DNA from: Paenibacillus sp. FSL K6-1330
GTDB lineage: Bacteria > Bacillota > Bacilli > Paenibacillales > Paenibacillaceae
Assembly (NCBI RefSeq): GCF_037976825.1
Contig: NZ_CP150269.1
Coordinates: 4,539,501-4,603,500, forward strand
DNA length: 64,000 bases
Direction of reading: 5' to 3'
The position numbers and the translations under genes are program-made. Shown one piece after another: positions 35,895-44,987 of this stretch (position 1 is its first letter; each line of letters opens with the position of its first letter). The notes under the pieces are model-generated. The model worked only from the letters and a program-made list of their open reading frames with translations. It ran no database searches and was not told the origin of the DNA.

Positions 35895-36098
35895 TTATTT
35901 GGAAGATTGCACTTCCCCCTTCTTCTTTCTTCGGCTCCTGATTCGTTCCAGCAGCTCCAGCGCCCCGATAAATAGTACGAATACAACGAAGAGCGCAATC
36001 GCCCGGCCAGGCTCGATCAGACCGGTAATAGACGCAACGATGCCGGTAATGCCTACAATAATAATACCTATTACGGATAGTTTCCAACCTGTTAACAT
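35895..36098 (-). CDS. Small membrane protein
   Basis: 67 residues. The start ATG 36098 follows TAGGAG by 7 nt; a longer frame to 36173 has no such site. Two hydrophobic helices (LSVIGIIIVGITGIVASI and AIALFVVFVLFIGAL) are joined by a short loop, then comes a basic tail with RIRSRRKKK. Topology and size resemble many small Firmicute membrane proteins; the function is unknown. It is probably translated together with the gene at 35591. Confidence 0.72.
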   Translation of the reverse strand: MLTGWKLSVIGIIIVGITGIVASITGLIEPGRAIALFVVFVLFIGALELLERIRSRRKKKGEVQSSK

Positions 36099-36321
36099 AT
36101 GTATGCTCCTAAAGTAAACGTAATTGCCACCCATCAAGATCACAGCTGCATGATCAAAAAACGTTAGATACACACGGAATGTATCATAAAGAAGCCCTCA
36201 TATTCAAGTTATAATCGATTTTCAATTTCAATTGCCAACCCTCGTTACATTTGCAATAATTTACTCAGGAGAGAATGAATAAGCCCACCTCCAAACACAA
36301 AAAAGACAGGGGGAACAAGGT

Positions 36322-37365
36322 ATGAATTCAACAACCTGGATACTGATTATTCTATTCGTTGTGGTGGATGTATGGATTATTTCTTTTTTCGTGAAACGCT
36401 CGTTGCGCAAACACAGCAGCCAGTCACTCCCTAATGGCAATAAGCTTCGACGCGGGAAAATACCTGAACTGCCGCCGATCGTCAAGGCAGGAAGCCCGGC
36501 GAGTGAGCTTGTCGGCAAATTGGAGGCTGCACTGCCCTACACCTATCAGAGCATGCTGAAGCAACGAGTAATGAGTGAGCATCCGAATCTGTCTGAACAG
36601 GAGTATGAATGGAGATGGCAGGAGCTTAAACGGTTCTTCATCATGTGCGCCGTGCTGGATCGTGTCCCCATGTTCAGCAAAGACGTGGATGAAGTATGGC
36701 ATGAAATGTTGATGTATACATACGAGTACCAACAATTCTCGGAACGCTTTCTTGGAAAAATGCTTCACCACGCTCCAAATACCGGAAGCGAGCATGTGCC
36801 TATTCCGAATGAACGTGCGTGGTTTGATACGGTATATGTACAATTATTCGGTTGGCATGAATACAGCGCCAAGCTATGGGGAGCTTTCTTTCGCGTCCCG
36901 CTGCCGCGCGAAGAGCTGGAGGTCTACACTTCCCGCCATTTCACCGTGAATCATGGCCAGAAGCGCTTTAATGCCTGGACCTACGAGAAGATGCCTGCAG
37001 CGCATACGGCCATCGATGCAATCATTCTGGATCTGCAAGATCGGGTTCGAACTGCCCAGGAGGAGCCGGCGCGTCATGAGAAGCTGGTCGATTTCCGGAA
37101 TAGCGATGTGCTCCTGGCTGCGGCCGTCTATTTTGCCTGGAACGCACCGGAACAATTTGGTGACCACATGATCCCTGATGAACGCGAGCTTCACAAAAAC
37201 AGCAGCAGCTCCTCCTGCACCTACGCTTCGGCATGTGGGTCTGGCGGATCGGATTCGGGCGATGGGTCATCAGGCGATGGATCGGGCTCCTCTTGCAGCA
37301 GCGGTTCATCCTGCAGCAGCGGGTCCTCTTGCGGGAGTGGCTGTGGCGGCGGCTGCAGCAGCTAA
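36322..37365 (+). CDS. DUF1399-like protein with Ser/Gly/Cys-rich tail
   Basis: 347 residues. One N-terminal membrane helix (WILIILFVVVDVWIISFFV) and a basic linker come first. The body (about 75-230) has the pattern of glycine-rich-domain-containing proteins: DEVWHEMLMYTYEYQQF and the preceding CAVLDRVPMFSKD. The last ~50 residues are made almost only of Ser, Gly, Asp and Cys, with about ten cysteines in SSCSSGS-type repeats. The tail may bind metal or form disulfides (inference). GGGGG stands 8 nt before the ATG. The function is unknown. It is a single-gene unit ending in a strong terminator. Confidence 0.75.
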   Translation: MNSTTWILIILFVVVDVWIISFFVKRSLRKHSSQSLPNGNKLRRGKIPELPPIVKAGSPASELVGKLEAALPYTYQSMLKQRVMSEHPNLSEQEYEWRWQELKRFFIMCAVLDRVPMFSKDVDEVWHEMLMYTYEYQQFSERFLGKMLHHAPNTGSEHVPIPNERAWFDTVYVQLFGWHEYSAKLWGAFFRVPLPREELEVYTSRHFTVNHGQKRFNAWTYEKMPAAHTAIDAIILDLQDRVRTAQEEPARHEKLVDFRNSDVLLAAAVYFAWNAPEQFGDHMIPDERELHKNSSSSSCTYASACGSGGSDSGDGSSGDGSGSSCSSGSSCSSGSSCGSGCGGGCSS

Positions 37366-37413
37366 GTTGCAAACTTAACATGAACATGAGCGCCTACTTA
37401 TTAATGAATAGAA

Positions 37414-37452
37414 CAAAAAGCATGGGCTGAGATTTCAGGCCCATGCTTTTTG
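37414..37452. terminator. Bidirectional terminator
   Basis: AAAAAGCATGGGC pairs with GCCCATGCTTTTT and serves the convergent genes at 36322 (+) and 37466 (-). Confidence 0.88.
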
Positions 37453-37465
37453 TTTGATCTAATGT

Positions 37466-38323
37466 TCAACCCCCGCCATATACAACTCGGCCTCGTCTTA
37501 CCTTGATACCGCCAAGCCAGTTGATGTTAAGAGACTTCGTATTTACCCCAAACAAATCCGGATGATCCGACACTTGAAAATGCAAATGAGCTTCGGTTGA
37601 GTTACCGGAATTGCCGCATCGACCTATCAGATCGCCTGCTTCGACCTCAGCGCCTTCCTTCACGCATACCGACCCCTTCTTTAAATGTGCATATAGACTA
37701 TATTCTGAAGTTCCATGATCGATGATGACATAGTTACCGACGGGTTCAGTTTCGTTTGTTATACCCACTGGCTCATTGTCTATGATGTTATTCTCGGTAC
37801 CCAGCACCTTCCCACGGGCACCAGCAAGAATCTCTTCCCCAAACGCAAAGTAACTCTCATTCTTGTCGGGATCTCCTTTATAAGACATCGCGTTCTCAGT
37901 CTTTATGACGTCTATGGCGTACCGCTGGCTTTCCTCTACGTAATGGTAATTATCCACAACATTCTCGCCGCCCCAGAACACATACCATTTTCCGTTAAAA
38001 GGAAGTCGGAAAACTGAGTCTGTTTGCTTGGCATCCGATTCAGGAAATCTCTCAATAGGCGATAACATAAGCCCTCCAATCGTCCCCTTTTCATCGATCA
38101 TCGCTTGAATGCCTTTTTGCCCGCTATCATCCAGCCAGTTTATCATTCGGATCCTGTTGAGCGTGTCGTCCATCGTGATATGGAACGCGTTTACGCCTGC
38201 TGTGTATTCCTCTGCCATCGCTTCAAATTGTTCGACCGTTACGAGTAAACGTAAATCCTCTCCAAACAGCTCGTACAGCTTGCGGTATTCCCCATTTAAC
38301 AAGAATCTCGAAACTTCTACCAT
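37466..38323 (-). CDS. M23 family metallopeptidase (LytM-like)
   Basis: About 285 residues. The N-terminal half (to about 100) resembles DUF3887-type domains. The C-terminal half is an M23 endopeptidase with zinc and catalytic residues in RYAIDVI, YSLYAHL, GRCGNSGNSTEAHLHFQV. M23 enzymes cut peptide cross-links of the cell wall. No signal peptide is visible, so either export uses another route or the substrate is internal. GAGGAGG 7 nt before ATG 38323 favours this start over the TTG at 38329. Confidence 0.87.
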   Translation of the reverse strand: MVEVSRFLLNGEYRKLYELFGEDLRLLVTVEQFEAMAEEYTAGVNAFHITMDDTLNRIRMINWLDDSGQKGIQAMIDEKGTIGGLMLSPIERFPESDAKQTDSVFRLPFNGKWYVFWGGENVVDNYHYVEESQRYAIDVIKTENAMSYKGDPDKNESYFAFGEEILAGARGKVLGTENNIIDNEPVGITNETEPVGNYVIIDHGTSEYSLYAHLKKGSVCVKEGAEVEAGDLIGRCGNSGNSTEAHLHFQVSDHPDLFGVNTKSLNINWLGGIKVRRGRVVYGGG

Positions 38324-38507
38324 ATTCAAACCTCCTCATGTATGGCAACCCAATATTATCCATAGTATATCTTACGAAATTAACCTGCATCGAAACAAAA
38401 ACTTAACATTGGTTAAACTTTCAGCTCCCTTAGGTGCATAGGGTCCATGACGAATACGCCGGGATAACAAAACAAACGATCATTGCATACATCTCTAACC
38501 AAAACAA

Positions 38508-38548
38508 AGAAGCGCCTGAACCCATTCATCGATGGTTCAGGCGCTTCT
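38508..38548. terminator. Bidirectional hairpin terminator
   Basis: The perfect 15-bp stem AGAAGCGCCTGAACC/GGTTCAGGCGCTTCT is found 20 nt after the stop at 38569. Confidence 0.85.
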
Positions 38549-38568
38549 ATATGATATAAATTGGCATA

Positions 38569-39048
38569 TTAATTGTTAGACGAGAGAACCAAACCGGAAC
38601 GGGTTTGCGGTCCAACCTTACGTATGGAAACCTGGTTCCGCTCGGCCCAACGCGTAAGACTCCGAATCCCTTCACAATTCTTCTCTTCAAATTTAAAGCA
38701 GCAATACATCGGATTCATGTTCTTGTCCTTGAGGTTGATTTGGAATGTGGTTTTATGGCATCCGGAAACCTTGATCTCACGAATCTGGTCGGCATGAATT
38801 TCTACGCCATTGATGGTAATCGTATCTGAATTCTCCTGAATATTCACTTCCCGTTTCACCAATCGGGCATACCATTCAATCGCTAGTGCCGCAACAACAA
38901 CGACGTTCACCGCCATCTGCATATAGAATAGGACAGGATAAGAATATTCGGTCAAGGTAGCTACTTGAAACAGAATAATGCTAATAACAAAGGAAAACAA
39001 AATAACGTCTTTCATTCTCGTAGAGTAATGGATTGCGTATTTCATCAT
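38569..39048 (-). CDS. Membrane protein with cytosolic PH-like domain
   Basis: 159 residues. Two transmembrane helices (DVILFSFVISIILFQVATL and the region around VNVVVVAALAIEWYA) precede a soluble domain with alternating strands (ITINGVEIHADQIREIKVSG) similar to bacterial PH domains. The function is unknown. GGAG lies just upstream of two neighbouring ATGs (39048 and 39045). It is a single-gene unit. Confidence 0.68.
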   Translation of the reverse strand: MMKYAIHYSTRMKDVILFSFVISIILFQVATLTEYSYPVLFYMQMAVNVVVVAALAIEWYARLVKREVNIQENSDTITINGVEIHADQIREIKVSGCHKTTFQINLKDKNMNPMYCCFKFEEKNCEGIRSLTRWAERNQVSIRKVGPQTRSGLVLSSNN

Positions 39049-39224
39049 AATCAGCTCCGTTCATTCTGTAAGGGTTTTCATTTAACTCTTACCCTATTAT
39101 AACACCATTGTACATAATTTTGACACATATCATTCACATTTTTGTCAAAAAATTATTTGCGTCGTTCCATATCCTATGCTTATCCGATGGGTCGCGTGTC
39201 GTTCATGGTCTAACTGAACAGAAA

Positions 39225-39256
39225 AAGGAGCTATCCATCATATTGGATAACTCCTT
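39225..39256 (-). terminator. Terminator of the padR-HAAS unit
   Basis: AAGGAG-TATCCA pairs with TGGATA-CTCCTT, one bulge on each side, 12 nt after the stop at 39268. Confidence 0.75.
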
Positions 39257-39267
39257 GTTGCATAGTC

Positions 39268-40284
39268 TTACTTAGTTAAAGTGGCATTGCCTTCCTTACG
39301 CCGAAACCATTTCATTAGAACGGATACAGTATCTATAAGGGTAATAATCACAATGACGTAAATAAGGCCATCCCTGGATCGATCCCAAATTGATTTAGCA
39401 ATGTCATATGCTTCATCTCCCGGTGTTATGAGACCCAATTGCATGAGCTGATCCATGAAAGACGGATTCCAGATGGCCATATCGGAGAACACGATGACTG
39501 CCACGATAACGGAAGCCACGTTAAACATGACATGAACGACGGCAAGCTGCGGCGTCCACTTTCGTGTAATTAACTTGATGCTATCTTTGAGTATGCTGAA
39601 GGCTGTCAGAAACCATATCAACGGGAGATACTTGGCAAATGCAGCTTGTTCAAATACAGGAATAGCAACCAGGGTTTCATTTAATCGATAAACACCGATC
39701 AGATCAATAGAAAACGTAAATAATACGAAGAACAGTATGGAAAATATGATGCCGAGCACCGGCTCAATCGGTTTAATCTGCGAGGCAGGATCCGGTATTA
39801 CGGGTAAATCGGCCGGTTTCCATGCATCTTTGGGGACTTGGCGAGTACCACGGTATTCGATATAGGCAAAAATCACGGTGACCCAAACGAACGCTTGTGT
39901 TGCTACACTCAGCAATGAGACGAAGTACTCCAGAAGCTGCTCGGCGGTGGGATCCGAGCGTGTAAAGAAATCAATGATATAGACAATGCCAAGAGCAACG
40001 GCTATCGAATACAGAACGATCCTCAGGACGGACCAATAGCTGTCAATCAAACCGGGACCAATAAGATAACGCTCTCTCCCTCTATATCTTGCTGCCATTT
40101 CCCCGGGTGGCCCGAGCTCCAGCAGCACCTGTTCTACAGCTTCAGTGCTTGCGATCTCACCACCAGCGCCCCTGTCTTCCAGCATATCTTCGATGAGTCC
40201 ATGAAGTTCCTTTTCAATATCGGCCCTTTGCGATTCGGGCAGCTTCTGCGTCACCGCATAAATATACCTGTTAATCAGATCCAT
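39268..40284 (-). CDS. HAAS (DUF1700-type) domain membrane protein
   Basis: About 338 residues. The N-terminal 60 residues form a HAAS-type helical domain (MDLINRYIYAVTQKLPE, DIEKELHGLIEDMLE, QVLLELGPPGEMAARYRG), followed by six or so membrane helices. GGGGG 9 nt before ATG 40284 gives the start, which overlaps the padR stop by 14 nt. Such genes are regularly paired with PadR regulators, and the pair is thought to sense envelope or membrane stress, but the mechanism is not established. The pairing here is direct evidence of co-expression only. Confidence 0.85.
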   Translation of the reverse strand: MDLINRYIYAVTQKLPESQRADIEKELHGLIEDMLEDRGAGGEIASTEAVEQVLLELGPPGEMAARYRGRERYLIGPGLIDSYWSVLRIVLYSIAVALGIVYIIDFFTRSDPTAEQLLEYFVSLLSVATQAFVWVTVIFAYIEYRGTRQVPKDAWKPADLPVIPDPASQIKPIEPVLGIIFSILFFVLFTFSIDLIGVYRLNETLVAIPVFEQAAFAKYLPLIWFLTAFSILKDSIKLITRKWTPQLAVVHVMFNVASVIVAVIVFSDMAIWNPSFMDQLMQLGLITPGDEAYDIAKSIWDRSRDGLIYVIVIITLIDTVSVLMKWFRRKEGNATLTK

Positions 40285-40633
40285 TACTTGAGTCCCCCTT
40301 GTCATCAACAAGTCCCTCCAGACTTGTCATCATATCCTTCCATTCATGATATAGCTGCCGATATATATCCTTACCTGTCTGACTTATGATGTAATATTTT
40401 CTCGGACGAGCCTCATTCGTATCCCACTCGCTATCCAGCAAGCCTTGTTTCTCCAACCGCCGCAGCAAGGGATACAGGGTACCCGCTTCCACGCTGATCC
40501 CCTTCTCCTGCAGTATGGTCACCAATGAATATCCATACTGAGGTTCCGACAATTGGCTGAGGACACCAAGAATGATGGTTCCTCGCCGAAGCTCCTGAAC
40601 CAAACTGTGCAGAATATCTTGATCCTCTGACAT
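40271..40633 (-). CDS. PadR family transcriptional regulator
   Basis: 120 residues. The winged helix includes RRGTIILGVLSQLSEPQYGY, GISVEAGTLYPLLRRLEKQGLL and the wing with PRKYYIIS, all typical of PadR. The short C-terminal helix suits the compact PadR-s2 class. GGAG stands 8 nt before the ATG. It overlaps and precedes the HAAS membrane-protein gene, which is its likely partner, and probably regulates its own operon. Confidence 0.92.
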   Translation of the reverse strand: MSEDQDILHSLVQELRRGTIILGVLSQLSEPQYGYSLVTILQEKGISVEAGTLYPLLRRLEKQGLLDSEWDTNEARPRKYYIISQTGKDIYRQLYHEWKDMMTSLEGLVDDKGDSSNGSD

Positions 40634-40787
40634 ATCATCAACTCCTGGAAATTATTATACTGTATGCCACACACTAATGTATATAGTCGAATAATAATTA
40701 TTTAAAATTATTTTTCGATTAATACTTGTTGCAAGGCTCCTGAACCAGACAGCAGGCCACATTAAAGCCTACCCTTTCATGTAAAAA

Positions 40788-40833
40788 AAGGTTATCCTAC
40801 GACCGGGACTGTCCCAGGTCATAAGATAACCTT
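40788..40833. terminator. Hairpin after the HAD gene
   Basis: AAGGTTATC-ctacGACC pairs with GGTC-ataaGATAACCTT, with a T run on the plus side and A/T-rich flanks on both. It ends the transcript from 40905. Confidence 0.8.
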
Positions 40834-40904
40834 CTTACTTGCTCTCATCTCATTTAACATTTCCAGCGATGTGTTCCGCGTCAATCCTGCCGCTTTTCGA
40901 AAAA

Positions 40905-41705
40905 CTATACGATCTCCTGCGCTTCCTTGCCCAGGAGACCCAACATACGAAGACCGTACTGTATACCATCTTGATCAACATCCCGGGTTATATATCTGGC
41001 CGCCTGCTTAACGATCTCCGGCGCATTGCCCATAGCCACACCGTGGCCTACATGTGACAGCATCTCCAGATCATTCAGATAGTCACCAAAAGCGATAGTA
41101 TCCTCGAGATCGATGTGCAGCAGCTGAATTAATTGTTTGATCCCTTCCGCTTTGGATCCGCCCGACGGTAACACATCGATTCCATAAGGACCCCATCGAA
41201 CGAAATCGAACCGACCTTCGAATCTGTTCACGTAAGCCGCTTCCTCTTCCTCCGTGCAGAATACAATAGCCTGATAAATGTCTCTGCCCAAGTAATATTC
41301 GGGATCATATTCCGGGATCGTAAGTTTCAGCTCGCCCCAGCTGGAATCGATATGAACATGCTCGGTTACGTTCATCTTCATGGCTTCACTGCCGGCATAG
41401 ATGATCGGATGATCAAGCTCCACGGCCTGCTCCGTCAGCTGCTGCAAGGCATCTATCGCCAATGGATTTCCATAGATCGGTTGGCCTTCGTGAACCACAT
41501 ACTGTCCGTTCAAACAAACATAGGAATTGATACCGAGCTCCTCCCGCAGTTCTTCAAAATGATAAGGAGCGCGCCCTGTCGCTATGGCGACGATGTGCCC
41601 GGCATCCTTTAACTCTTGTATGGACTCCTTCGTTGTAGCCGGAACCTTTTTTTCATGATCCAGCAGCGTCCCGTCAATATCAAAAAATATGATTTTCCTA
41701 TTCAA
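40905..41705 (-). CDS. Cof-type HAD-IIB phosphatase
   Basis: 266 residues. HAD motifs: I, FFDIDGTLLD at the N-terminus; II, IATGRAP; III with Lys in SGGSKAEGI; IV, AFGDYLNDLEML. The type IIB cap lies between motifs II and III. Members dephosphorylate sugar phosphates and other small metabolites in the cytosol. It resembles B. subtilis YkrA. Start TTG 41705 behind GAGAGGCG. It lies just downstream of the sucrose PTS operon but is separated by a terminator. Confidence 0.9.
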   Translation of the reverse strand: MNRKIIFFDIDGTLLDHEKKVPATTKESIQELKDAGHIVAIATGRAPYHFEELREELGINSYVCLNGQYVVHEGQPIYGNPLAIDALQQLTEQAVELDHPIIYAGSEAMKMNVTEHVHIDSSWGELKLTIPEYDPEYYLGRDIYQAIVFCTEEEEAAYVNRFEGRFDFVRWGPYGIDVLPSGGSKAEGIKQLIQLLHIDLEDTIAFGDYLNDLEMLSHVGHGVAMGNAPEIVKQAARYITRDVDQDGIQYGLRMLGLLGKEAQEIV

Positions 41706-41824
41706 TGAAACTCGCCTCTCTTCCGTATATTCTAGCCAGTAACCATATTGTAAATGATGAAAAGCATTTCAGAGCAAGCCACAATTTCAGCAAGGTCGGA
41801 TCCGGCGCTTCCCGACAATGCATA

Positions 41825-41848
41825 AAAACCGCGCCGGAGCGCGGTTTT
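41825..41848 (-). terminator. Terminator of the sucrose operon
   Basis: AAAACCGCG/CGCGGTTTT, a 9-bp perfect stem with a 6-nt loop, lies 32 nt after the stop at 41881 and is followed on the minus strand by TTTTTATG. Confidence 0.88.
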
Positions 41849-41880
41849 CACGATATCAAAAATCGAAAAAATAAAAATAA

Positions 41881-43302
41881 TTATTTCGCTTCCGAGCGAA
41901 CCTCATCGAGCATTTTATCATTGAATCCGAACAACCAAGTCAGTACAAACGTTATAGCCATCGCTGTTAAGTTGCACAAAATGTAAAGTGGAAGCTGACT
42001 GTTCAAGTATAGGAGCGTACCGGGTATAACGGTAATCGCCATACCCGTAGCCTCAAGCTGGAAGAGGGAAGCCATGAAACCGCCCACGCCACCGCCGATC
42101 AGGGCGATAACGAACGGTCTGACGTAACGGAGGTTGACCCCGAAGATCGCCGGTTCCGATATTCCCAGCATGGCCGAGAATGCGGATGGCAGGGATAACG
42201 CCTTTAGTTTCTTATTTCTTGTCTTGAGTCCGACAGCCAGACAAGCTGCCCCCTGCGCTGCCATGGCGCTAGTCACGATCGCATTAAACGGATTGCTTCC
42301 CGTCTTCTCAAGAAGCTGAATTTCAAGGAAGTTGAAAATATGATGCACGCCGGTGACTACAATGATCTGGTTGAAGAAACCGATCACAAGACCCGCAATG
42401 CCAAACGGCAGCTCCAGCAAGAAGGTGGTCACGTTCATGACTACCTCTTCCAGAGAGTGGAACACGGGTCCAATTGCGAACAGACCGAGGATGATCATAA
42501 CGAGCAGAGTTAAAAATGGCGTAACGATCAAATCAATCGCTTCAGGAATACGCTTTCTCAAAAATCTCTCGAATTTCGCGCCCAGCAGTCCGATGAAGAA
42601 GGCTGGCAGGACCGAACCCTGATATCCGACAACCGGAATGAAATCGAAGAGCATGAGCGCTTCGGCCGAACCGTTCGCCACGCTATATGCGTTGGGAAGA
42701 GCCGGGTTAACCAGCATCAAACCCAGCACGATACCAAGCACGGGGCTGCCTCCGAACACCCGGAATGCGGACCATGCCACCAATGCCGGCAAGAAAGCAA
42801 AAGCCGTATCCGTTAGTACCTGGGTGAAAAGCAGAAAATTAGGCGAGATATCATCAGGCGTCGCTCCAAACCAGGCGAGGACGGTTTCTTGCGTCAATAA
42901 TCCCCGTAATCCCATGAACAAACCTGTGGCGACTAATATCGGGATAATCGGTACAAAGACGTCACCGAACGTGCGAATCGCCCGCTGAAACGGATTTCCT
43001 GATTTTTTCGCCTCGGATTTCAACTCATCCTTGCTTGTGCTCTCCAGCCCAAGCGATTCTACCGCTTCAAAAATCTGATTAACGGTTCCCGTCCCAAAAA
43101 TAATCTGATATTGGCCGGAGTTGAAAAAAGCGCCTTTGACCTTATCGATATTCTCGACCTTCTTCTGGTCAATCTTCTTCTGATCGTGAACCATAATTCG
43201 GAGTCTCGTAGCACAGTGGGCAAAGGAAGCGATGTTCTCCCTGCCACCGATGGCTTCCACTACCTGCTTTGCAATTTTCCGATTATCCGCTGCCATGTTC
43301 AT
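41881..43302 (-). CDS. PTS sucrose-type transporter, EIIBC
   Basis: 473 residues. Residues 1-90 form the EIIB domain with the phospho-cysteine in FAHCATRLR (Cys29 or so). The rest is the EIIC channel of the glucose-sucrose family (GVHHIFNFLEIQLLE and LGISEPAIFGVNLRYVRP are typical). It imports sucrose or a related disaccharide while phosphorylating it, using a general EIIA from elsewhere. Its ATG overlaps the hydrolase stop as ATGA, so the two genes are translationally coupled. The neighbouring hydrolase makes sucrose the best guess; trehalose is unlikely. Confidence 0.9.
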   Translation of the reverse strand: MNMAADNRKIAKQVVEAIGGRENIASFAHCATRLRIMVHDQKKIDQKKVENIDKVKGAFFNSGQYQIIFGTGTVNQIFEAVESLGLESTSKDELKSEAKKSGNPFQRAIRTFGDVFVPIIPILVATGLFMGLRGLLTQETVLAWFGATPDDISPNFLLFTQVLTDTAFAFLPALVAWSAFRVFGGSPVLGIVLGLMLVNPALPNAYSVANGSAEALMLFDFIPVVGYQGSVLPAFFIGLLGAKFERFLRKRIPEAIDLIVTPFLTLLVMIILGLFAIGPVFHSLEEVVMNVTTFLLELPFGIAGLVIGFFNQIIVVTGVHHIFNFLEIQLLEKTGSNPFNAIVTSAMAAQGAACLAVGLKTRNKKLKALSLPSAFSAMLGISEPAIFGVNLRYVRPFVIALIGGGVGGFMASLFQLEATGMAITVIPGTLLYLNSQLPLYILCNLTAMAITFVLTWLFGFNDKMLDEVRSEAK

Positions 43303-44804
43303 TCATCCCCTTCTATATCTTTTACGGCTTGGGCAAGATCCCACTTCGTGACCTTCAAGCCGGTGCTGCCGTTTTTTGCGAAAAATCGAATATGACGGCT
43401 GTCCTGCTTTGGAAATATCCGACTCGTAAACACCTCTTCGCCATCATTGACGAACACTTCTGCCGAAGAAATATCCACAAAGAGATGGAATTTGATTGAG
43501 TTTACTTTGGCATGCAGCATACAGGTACGTGTCGTTCCGTAATCACTCACAATCGTTGCACCCGATGATGAGCGATCCAGCGTAACCTTTTGCCTGACGG
43601 CGTCATACCGGATGACGGTCCGCTCCGTTTCGCCGGCTCGAAATTCAATGCCAACAACGTCCGCTTCGATCGAGTGGAACTCGCATATCATCTCGAATAC
43701 GGTTCCCTCAACCCCTGCATAACTCTTCACTTCGCCGTAAAGCGTATCCGCTGCTTCCATGGCTGTCGACACACGAAGAAGTTCCAACTCGGGGACGGGG
43801 TTCTGAATCAGCTTCCCTTCACGGAAAGTGAGTATACGAGGAAGCGTCAAACAATGCGCCCAGCCATGCGAGTCGGTTGGATAGACGACCTCCGGCAAAC
43901 CCATCCAGCCTACCATGATGCGCCGGTCTTTCTCATCCAGCATGGTCTGCGGCGCGTAGAAATCAAAACCTCTGTCCAGCTCGTAAAAGGAGCCGTGTTC
44001 AAACTCCAGCGACCTCCGATCCAGCGGCTTGCCCGCGATGTAGCCGGATTGGTAAACGTTCCGGAATTCGTCGTCTTGCGGACTGAGCCCCTGCGGCGAG
44101 AACAGCAGCACGCCCTGTCCTTCCAGTTCAAAATAATCGGGGCATTCCCACATGTAGCCAAAATGTTCAAGACAGGTTTGGATTTCCCCTTTGCATGTCC
44201 AGTCCAGCAAATCCGGTGATTCATATACGACAGCCGTTCCTGTCTGATCGTCCCTTTGGGCGCCGATGACGAACCGGAACAGGTCTTCGTCTTTCCATAC
44301 CTTCGGATCACGGAAATGCTCGGTATATCCGTCCGGCACACGGTCAATCAGCGGCTTATCGAACTTCGTGATGGCGCCAACACGGTCCATCACGGCCATG
44401 CATTGATAAGAATGCCTGTTCCATTCCTCATCCCGGGTATTCCCGGTATACATCAGATACAGTTTGTCGTCTTTCACGATCCCGCTTCCCGAATAGGCGC
44501 CGTATGCATCATGCGAGTCCCCGGGCTCAATGGCGATGCCTTTGTTTTGCCAGTGCACCAAGTCCTTGGAGGAGGTATGGTACCAGTATTTCAGGCCGTG
44601 AAACGTGCCCAGAGGAAACCATTGATAAAACAAGTGGTATTCCCCGTTATAATAAGAAAATCCGTTGGGGTCATTCAGCAAGCCCATGATGGGCTGTATG
44701 TGAAACCTCTGCCTCCATTCGCTTCGTTTCGCTTGCTCCTTCAAGGAGGCAATCTCTTCGGGAGAGGCCTGATCCAGGCGTCGGTATCTCGGTTCTCTGT
44801 CCAT
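43299..44804 (-). CDS. scrB: Sucrose-6-phosphate hydrolase (GH32)
   Basis: 501 residues. GH32 landmarks: LNDPNGF with the nucleophile Asp, the FRDPKVW motif (transition-state Asp) and WECPDYF with the acid/base Glu, then a C-terminal beta sandwich. It splits sucrose-6-phosphate from the PTS into glucose-6-phosphate and fructose, in the cytosol (no signal peptide). AAGGAG stands 7 nt before the ATG. It is the first gene of the operon, controlled by the LacI protein next door through the operators at 44890 and 44955. Confidence 0.93.
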   Translation of the reverse strand: MDREPRYRRLDQASPEEIASLKEQAKRSEWRQRFHIQPIMGLLNDPNGFSYYNGEYHLFYQWFPLGTFHGLKYWYHTSSKDLVHWQNKGIAIEPGDSHDAYGAYSGSGIVKDDKLYLMYTGNTRDEEWNRHSYQCMAVMDRVGAITKFDKPLIDRVPDGYTEHFRDPKVWKDEDLFRFVIGAQRDDQTGTAVVYESPDLLDWTCKGEIQTCLEHFGYMWECPDYFELEGQGVLLFSPQGLSPQDDEFRNVYQSGYIAGKPLDRRSLEFEHGSFYELDRGFDFYAPQTMLDEKDRRIMVGWMGLPEVVYPTDSHGWAHCLTLPRILTFREGKLIQNPVPELELLRVSTAMEAADTLYGEVKSYAGVEGTVFEMICEFHSIEADVVGIEFRAGETERTVIRYDAVRQKVTLDRSSSGATIVSDYGTTRTCMLHAKVNSIKFHLFVDISSAEVFVNDGEEVFTSRIFPKQDSRHIRFFAKNGSTGLKVTKWDLAQAVKDIEGDE

Positions 44805-44889
44805 GTCTCTTCTCCTTGTAAATAGGCTTTCTCAAAAAAAACCAAACTGATCATGCTATGCGTGAACATCAGCCTAACTCATTTATAAC

Positions 44890-44901
44890 GGAACCGGTTC
44901 C
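44890..44901. promoter_or_regulatory. LacI-family operator, copy 1
   Basis: Perfect palindrome GGAACCGGTTCC, 87 nt upstream of scrB. A TATAAAT box begins just beyond it on the minus strand, so bound repressor should cover the scrB promoter. Confidence 0.85.
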
Positions 44902-44954
44902 ATTTAGGGTTAAAAATAATGAACTCAGCTCCAATACCAAGCAAAAGCAGTATT

Positions 44955-44966
44955 GGAACCGGTTCC
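44955..44966. promoter_or_regulatory. LacI-family operator, copy 2
   Basis: The same 12-bp palindrome as at 44890, with centres 65 bp apart. It lies 22 nt beyond the repressor stop. Two sites about six helical turns apart suit DNA looping. Confidence 0.8.
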
Positions 44967-44987
44967 GTTTTTTTCAGTATAAAATAC

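Noticed and set aside
43590..44219. 209-codon plus-strand open frame
   Set aside because: Antisense to scrB, which has all GH32 motifs.
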